Assembly (NCBI GenBank): GCA_039809365.1
Contig: JBDHUV010000032.1
Coordinates: 1 to 8,108 of the forward strand
Reading direction: 5' to 3'
DNA: 8,108 bases
Origin: JBDHUV01 sp039809365
Lineage (GTDB): Bacteria; Patescibacteriota; Microgenomatia; Levybacterales; GWA1-39-11
Shown: positions 7,161-8,108 of the stretch, piece after piece
Layout of the letters: the number at the start of each line of letters is the position of its first letter
Position numbering within the stretch: position 1 is the stretch's first letter
The notes under the pieces: generated by a model
Database searches by the model: none
What the model was told of the DNA's origin: nothing
The model's input: only the letters and a program-made list of their open reading frames with translations
Translations under genes and position numbers: made by a program

Positions 7161-7217
7161 CGCTGAACAACGCTGAATAGTACGTATTCCTACGTAAAGT
7201 TTCCGCGTAGTTCAGCG
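7161..7217 (-). promoter_or_regulatory. Candidate RNA stem-loop element in the atpE-atpF spacer
   Basis: On the sense strand CGCTGAAC (7217-7210) can pair perfectly with GTTCAGCG (7168-7161, 8 bp). It can instead pair with the second copy TTCAGCG (7177-7171, 7 bp), so two mutually exclusive outer stems exist. Inside, TACGTA (7196-7191) and TACGTA (7186-7181) can form a 6-bp hairpin with a GGAA loop, competing with CTACG/CGTAG pairing (7210-7206 with 7194-7190). No U-run follows, so it does not look like a terminator. Its place just after atpE, whose product is needed in about ten or more copies, suggests mRNA stabilisation, processing or tuning of atpF translation. Pairing is read by eye and the function is inferred. 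Confidence 0.45.
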
Positions 7218-7221
7218 GGTT

Positions 7222-7428
7222 TTACCCCACGAATGCTAAAATGAGTGAGTAAATAGCAATAGCTTCAGCAAAAGCCATGCCCAAAAGCATTGGAAGGAAT
7301 AGTTTCCCTGCTGATTCCGGATTTCTGCCAATTGATTCCATAGCTTTGTATCCGATAATACCAATAGCAATTGCTGGTGCAATACCTCCAAGAGCTATAA
7401 TAAGGCCACCTGAAATTGAAAATTCCAT
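7222..7428 (-). CDS. atpE: ATP synthase Fo subunit c (rotor ring proteolipid)
   Basis: This 68-aa hairpin has two membrane helices (about 5-28 and 43-66) joined by the polar loop GRNPE (34-38; RNP in place of the usual RQP). The ion-binding carboxylate is E55 in MAFAEAIAIY. The Gln of helix 1 and the Ser after the Glu, which mark sodium-type rings such as Ilyobacter tartaricus, are replaced by I22 and A56, so proton coupling is inferred. The helix-1 packing motif GxGxGxG reads APAIAIG (17-23). The ATG at 7426-7428 is preferred because MEFSISGG gives a normal short N-terminus. The frame stays open to a TTG at 7456-7458, which would add ten polar residues. The ribosome binding site is unusually far upstream, so the exact start is less certain than the identity. 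Confidence 0.96.
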   Translation of the reverse strand: MEFSISGGLIIALGGIAPAIAIGIIGYKAMESIGRNPESAGKLFLPMLLGMAFAEAIAIYSLILAFVG

Positions 7429-7443
7429 ATTAGTGTACGTATT

Positions 7444-7454
7444 CACCCCCCTCC
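7444..7454 (-). promoter_or_regulatory. G-rich Shine-Dalgarno region upstream of atpE
   Basis: The sense strand reads GGAGGGGGGTG. The GGAGG core ends 21 nt before the preferred ATG, and the G-run plus TG ends 15 nt before it, which is longer than the usual 5-10 nt. The nearest alternative start, GTG at 7444-7446, lies inside this motif. It is the strongest anti-SD match in the operon, which fits the need for high c-subunit output. Confidence 0.5.
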
Positions 7455-7493
7455 ACAACGATAGTATATGTTAATGATGTTGTCTTCATAAAA

Positions 7494-8108
7494 TTAGTGT
7501 TCTTCTCCATGAGTTTCTGTCATAGCAGTCATGAAAGCCATAGTTAACATTGAAAATACAAGAGCTTGCACAATCGCAACTATTGATTCTAACATCAAGA
7601 AGGGTATCGGTGCAAGGAACGCAGCGATTGAAGAGATGGTTGCAAGCACAACTTCTCCTGCATAAATGTTTCCAAATAAACGAAATGAGAGAGAAACAAT
7701 CTTTACGATCTCAGAAATCACTTCAAGCACACCGATAAAAATAAAGAGAGCAATTAAGTACCAAGGGTCAGTTCTAAAGAAATGAGTAAAGTATCCTTTA
7801 TGTCCAAGATATTTGATAGCAAAAACATGGGTAACGATAAGAGATACTACGGCTAGACCGAGGGTCATATTGAAATCACTTGTTGCTGGTCGCAAAAATG
7901 TAACAAGATGTCCTTGCCCATGTGCGTCAGATTGATTGATCCCAATGGATCCAACTCCTGGCAATAATCCAATAATGTTAGACGCAAAAATAATAATAAA
8001 GAAACTTGCTACCCAAGGGAAAATATATTTAACTCTACTTCCTGAAATTTGTTTTGTAATATCATAGAAATATTCTACCAGCATCTCAAATGCAGATTGG
8101 AGTCTTCC
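7494..8108 (-). CDS. atpB: ATP synthase Fo subunit a (partial, N-terminus beyond the window)
   Basis: 204 residues plus the TAA stop are visible. The frame stays open to the right edge (GRLQSAFEMLVEYFYDI at the visible start), and the LQSAFEMLVE segment is internal family sequence. The Met at 8082-8084 is therefore not the start, and about the first membrane helix is missing. Subunit a forms the two half-channels beside the c-ring. The essential Arg (E. coli R210) is in SFRLFGNIYAGE, with its codon at 7680-7682. The following Glu (E. coli E219 equivalent) and the Gln in IVQALVF (Q252 equivalent) are present, so the ion path looks intact. Several membrane helices are clear, including KYIFPWVASFFIIIFASNII and the last one ending in MTAMTETHGEEH. 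It is the first visible gene of the operon; the promoter and any atpI lie outside the window. Confidence 0.97.
   Translation of the reverse strand, partial: GRLQSAFEMLVEYFYDITKQISGSRVKYIFPWVASFFIIIFASNIIGLLPGVGSIGINQSDAHGQGHLVTFLRPATSDFNMTLGLAVVSLIVTHVFAIKYLGHKGYFTHFFRTDPWYLIALFIFIGVLEVISEIVKIVSLSFRLFGNIYAGEVVLATISSIAAFLAPIPFLMLESIVAIVQALVFSMLTMAFMTAMTETHGEEH

Noticed and set aside
1..8108. CRISPR arrays, tRNA or rRNA genes, insertion sequences or prophage genes
   Set aside because: Reading both strands showed no repeat-spacer pattern, no tRNA-like cloverleaf and no transposase, integrase or phage motifs. The window is filled by the genes listed.

Overview
The window is almost entirely coding and is dominated by a nearly complete F1Fo ATP synthase operon on the minus strand. 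In transcription order (right to left) it reads atpB (5' end cut by the window edge), atpE, atpF, atpH, atpA, atpG, atpD, atpC. This is the standard bacterial a-c-b-delta-alpha-gamma-beta-epsilon order. Spacing is tight: 8-nt, 4-nt and 11-nt overlaps at F/H, H/A and D/C, a 4-nt gap at G/D and a 44-nt gap at A/G. The only longer gaps flank atpE, about 65 nt upstream and 73 nt downstream. A small membrane-anchored protein with two predicted extracytoplasmic Ig-like domains starts 3 nt after atpC and looks like the last gene of the same transcript.

The left 1.3 kb is on the plus strand. It holds the 3' end of an unidentified gene (2..136) overlapping a polytopic membrane protein of the O-antigen ligase/polymerase (Wzy_C) type. 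That gene converges on the Ig-like gene, and the two coding regions overlap tail to tail by 23 nt. No clear terminator is visible there. The two halves of the window are probably unrelated: energy conversion on one side, cell-surface glycan assembly on the other.

The DNA is AT-rich, the genes are compact and the standard code is used (TGA is the atpH stop). The short delta subunit (115 aa), the Ig-like gene attached to the atp operon and the divergent Wzy_C protein suggest a Patescibacteria/CPR-type genome, possibly of the Microgenomates lineage. This placement is an inference from style and recalled family resemblance; no marker in the window proves it.

The catalytic and coupling residues of the ATP synthase look intact: Walker A and B in alpha and beta, the alpha arginine finger, the essential Arg of subunit a and the carboxylate of subunit c. 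The enzyme is therefore probably functional, and the c-subunit residues fit proton rather than sodium coupling. I do not see a clearly novel system. The points most worth a second look are the short delta subunit, the Ig-like gene in the atp operon, the structured spacer after atpE, the Ala-rich helix-1 motif of subunit c, and the start-site questions for atpE and the Wzy_C gene.
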